A stretch of 64,000 bases of DNA. Source: Castor canadensis. Taxonomy: Eukaryota > Chordata > Mammalia > Rodentia > Castoridae. Below are positions 61,481 to 64,000 of this stretch, piece after piece (positions within the stretch are counted from its first letter, which is position 1; each line of letters opens with the position of its first letter). Under the pieces are notes generated by a model, which had not been told where the DNA came from, searched no databases, and worked only from the letters and a program-made list of their open reading frames with translations. Both the position numbers and the translations under genes were made by a program. Location: NCBI RefSeq assembly GCF_047511655.1, contig NC_133401.1, positions 42,737,570-42,801,569 of the forward strand, given 5' to 3'.

Positions 61481-61905
61481 ATGAACTTTGGAGTGAGGGT
61501 CAGTGGGAACTGTTTCAGGCTGGCTGTGGGGTGTGAGGAAGAGGTGTCAGGAATGATTGGGTACAGTGGTCTCCCTGCTTGGTGAGATGGTTTTGGGGGT
61601 GGGGTGGGGAGGGTAGCTCAAGGAGGTTTCTCAGAGGATGTGACATTGGGGCTGGACTTGGAAAGTGGTTGATTGGCTGTGTTGACTGTGAGTTATGGAG
61701 GGATTGTGTGTACCTGGTCTTCCTACCCTTGTGGCCACAGAAGCTTGTTTAGGACCTGTCACGGGTCATCATTACATCACTGCAGTGTTGAAGAGAAGCA
61801 GGAGGGTCCATGGGTTTTCTGAAGCTTCTAGCTTGGGTGCTAGAAGGGATGGCTTAGCCATGACAGAGTCTTGCATCAATGGAGAATGGTGAACAGAAGG
61901 CATTT
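61481..61905. other. Unique non-coding sequence
   Basis: No gene was recognised. Confidence 0.5.
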
Positions 61906-61909
61906 GATG

Positions 61910-62440
61910 ATATTTAACTTCCCGCGAGAACAGCTTCAGCCTGCGCCCAGCAAGCAGTGAGGAAACTTTCTTTTAACTGCTCAGTTCTCTGTTTAGCTGG
62001 GGAACTGATTGATGGCAGAGGTTTTCATAACTCCGTAAACCAGGGCTACTCCACGCAGGATGAATTTGGTTGAGATGTAAATATTTTATATCAGAGTATT
62101 AACTGCTTATTAAAAGTGTATTGAGATTTATACGTTATGTGATTATAATTGTAGACATCACAGTAGGGTCATGGGCTTGCTGGAAATATCTCTTAACAGA
62201 GCTGTTAATCCCGAAATGTGTGTCCTGCAGTCCGCCAGCTTTTAGGTAGAGTGTTTTACTTGTCTTATTAAGCAGAAATTAAACACAGGTACAAATGCTG
62301 CTGCTGAAAATGCAGCCCCATGTTCTAGACCCACCACATGCAGGTCTCGTGGGACTGCTTGGCTTTAATGATGTCGTTTCTCTGAGATAAAGGGGGCCAT
62401 TTGTGATCGCAAAGCTTTCCTGGCTTGTGGTGGGGGGCTG
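61910..62440. promoter_or_regulatory. Candidate conserved non-coding element (strongest in window)
   Basis: This is the longest stretch, about 500 bp, free of repeats and with evenly mixed composition, and it retains CpGs ('cttcccgcgagaacagcttc', 'cagtccgccagcttttaggt'). It has several AT-rich factor-type sites ('gattataattgtagacatca', 'cttattaagcagaaattaaa', 'ggctttaatgatgtcgtttc'). No open frame spans it. Conservation is inferred from texture only. Confidence 0.4.
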
Positions 62441-62606
62441 TCCAGGGGAAGGGGAAGGTTTAGCTTCTCTGGTGGGAGCAGAGCCTGACTCCCCAGGTTG
62501 GGGTGGGATGAGGGCTTTTGCTGACCAACATTCACACACCTGTGCTTAGCAAGAGTCACCATGCTGGGGACAGTTTGGAACCTGATATAGGGAAGTGGTC
62601 AATATA

Positions 62607-62689
62607 TAACTTTTTTGACCGTACTAGGGATTGAACTCATGCTTGCTAGGCAGGTGCTCTACCATTTGAGCCACTCTGCCAGCAATAGT
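62607..62689 (-). mobile_element. ID-type SINE (short tail)
   Basis: 'gtactagggattgaactcat', 'gcttgctaggcaggtgctct' and 'accatttgagccactctgcc' form the antisense head. The antisense A-tail is only six bases, so the copy is old or its tail has eroded. Confidence 0.88.
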
Positions 62690-62814
62690 TTATGTAGGTT
62701 TTTAAAAAAACTGGATATCTAGAACTTTCTCTGTATGAAAGATGTGATTAGTACAAAACTTGAGGAAGATAACCCTGAGAGTTCTTGAGTGACAAAAGGG
62801 TATTGAATTTAGGA

Positions 62815-63010
62815 CTCAGCTTGGGTCCATCCACCCATCAGTCTATCCATCCATCCCATCCATCCCATGGACTGTACCAAGCATTGTTCCTAGGTACTGC
62901 TGGTACAGAACCAGTGAACGAGAAACCCCTGTCCACATTTGTGCTTATGTTCCATGGAGTAGGTCAGGTATACACACACAGACAAATAATGTGCCCAGAG
63001 ATGAGGCTGC
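62815..63010 (+). repeat. Ancient mammalian interspersed repeat (unnamed), copy 3
   Basis: A short ATCC-rich start (62825-62870) is followed by 'accaagcattgttcctaggt', 'ctggtacagaaccagtgaac' and 'ttatgttccatggagtaggt'. It has the same order as the copies at 59600 and 60256. Confidence 0.5.
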
Positions 63011-63745
63011 ATGCAAGAGGAGTTTTGTCAGCCAAGTTCAAATGATTTCTGTATCTTTTTCTTGTTTAAATTGTTCTGTTTTTTTTCCATATATGCATAG
63101 ACGTGTCTTAGTGTGTCTATAAGAGTCACATCTTGATTTTTCTGTAGAATGAACAGCTCCTGGCTCTCTAGTGGCTCATGGGCTTCCTTTACTTCCTGCA
63201 TGGAAGTTTTCCCATATCCCTGTGTCAGAAGCCAACAGAGTATGTGACACTTTTGTGGCAGCTCCAGGTTGTCTTCATGGCTACTGTGGGCTGTGCATAG
63301 AGCCACTCAACCTCTGAGAGTAGGGTACAAATTATTGTCTGGCACTAAATGGCCCAGGAGCTCTACCTTTGGGGTCCTATGGTCTGCTTCTTATAGTTTC
63401 TTCTGCCTTTCTCTGGCATGCTGTTCTTTCTGATTTGTGAGCAAAATCTTAGGCGGTGAACAGAGGCACTTGACATGAACAGTGTTGGGGGACCTCTCTT
63501 GGTCACCGCAGCCATGAGGTGGCCTGGTGGGTAACTTGGGACATTTCTGGGGTGAAGGTAGGGGAACAGGAGGTGGTGTGGGAGAAGAGGAAGTCACGGA
63601 GCCCTTGGGGCATCACCGCCTCTGGTGGCTCTGTGGTCCCAGCCCTGTGTAAAAGAGACATATTTCTGCTGTGATAGGGTCCCAAAGCATAGGGGCCTCC
63701 CAAGGTTTTTGTCTACATCCTGGGGACTTCTAGATCTACACATCC
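63011..63745. other. Unique non-coding sequence
   Basis: No gene was recognised. Confidence 0.5.
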
Positions 63746-63747
63746 AG

Positions 63748-63870
63748 GAAGGTAACCACTAGTCACATGAGGCTTTTGAATGTTTCACATGTGACTAGCG
63801 CTACTGAGAAATTGAGTATTAATGTTTATACTTTTTAATTAATTTGGATTTAAAAATTGTGATAGCCTTC
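63748..63870. mobile_element. hAT-type DNA transposon fragment, second copy of the family at 58583
   Basis: 'accactagtcacatgaggct', 'cacatgtgactagcgctact', 'gagaaattgagtattaatgt' and 'ttaattaatttggatttaaa' share order with the element at 58583. The right terminal repeat is missing. Confidence 0.65.
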
Positions 63871-64000
63871 CAACAGAGAAGAGAGGGAGAGGAAAAAAAA
63901 CTTATGAAAACTAGACCTGAAGATTCAAAAAGTTATTGGAAAATCTTTAAACATGTTTGGAACAAGTTGGGTATATGAGTTTACTTTTACAACTGTAAAT

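Overview
The window is mammalian, non-coding DNA, and I found no intact protein-coding gene in it. The evidence is isochore-like unique sequence with few CpGs, very many short frames that match nothing, and a dense set of interspersed repeats of known mammalian families (MIR, L2, MER2/Tigger, MER5A, hAT, MLT1/MaLR, L1). B1-type and ID/B4-type SINEs point to a rodent. The SINE head sequence (a 'ctaggcaggtgctctacca' type) and the young L1 3' end (C-rich antisense tract after 'atgtgcatacaa') resemble what I recall of beaver-type (Castorimorpha) rodents. That last step is inference from memory.

Layout. 1-9.4 kb: mostly unique sequence with MIRs, one MIR split by a MER2 DNA transposon, and one SINE. 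9.46-10.16 kb: a young, 5'-truncated L1 with a perfect 14-bp target-site duplication (TSD). 10-31 kb: unique sequence with MIR, L2 and older L1 pieces and several stretches that look like conserved non-coding elements. 31-45 kb: a repeat-dense block. It holds a MER5A, an ancient L1 with a young L1 nested in it, a hAT DNA transposon that was itself invaded by a SINE and by a 2.07-kb processed copy of MTFR2 (exact 15-bp TSD), and an L1 complex whose 5' end is fused to a full-length U6 snRNA copy. 45-56 kb: an MLT1-type LTR, then mostly unique sequence. 56.5-58.1 kb: an MLT1/MaLR LTR plus internal region. 58.5-64 kb: a MIR split by a hAT element, a 67-unit ATCC/AGCC tandem array grown inside an ancient repeat, and one strong candidate conserved non-coding stretch.

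Most informative features: (1) the U6/L1 chimeric retrosequence on the minus strand ending at 44668; (2) the MTFR2 retropseudogene at 36280-38352, whose host element reads continuously once the insert is removed; (3) a possible short L1 3' transduction at 9484-9507; (4) the higher-order structure of the tandem array at 59988-60255.

Of the 18 L1 and SINE insertions I could orient, 17 lie on the minus strand. This would fit a window inside an intron of a plus-strand gene, but no exon was recognised to prove it.
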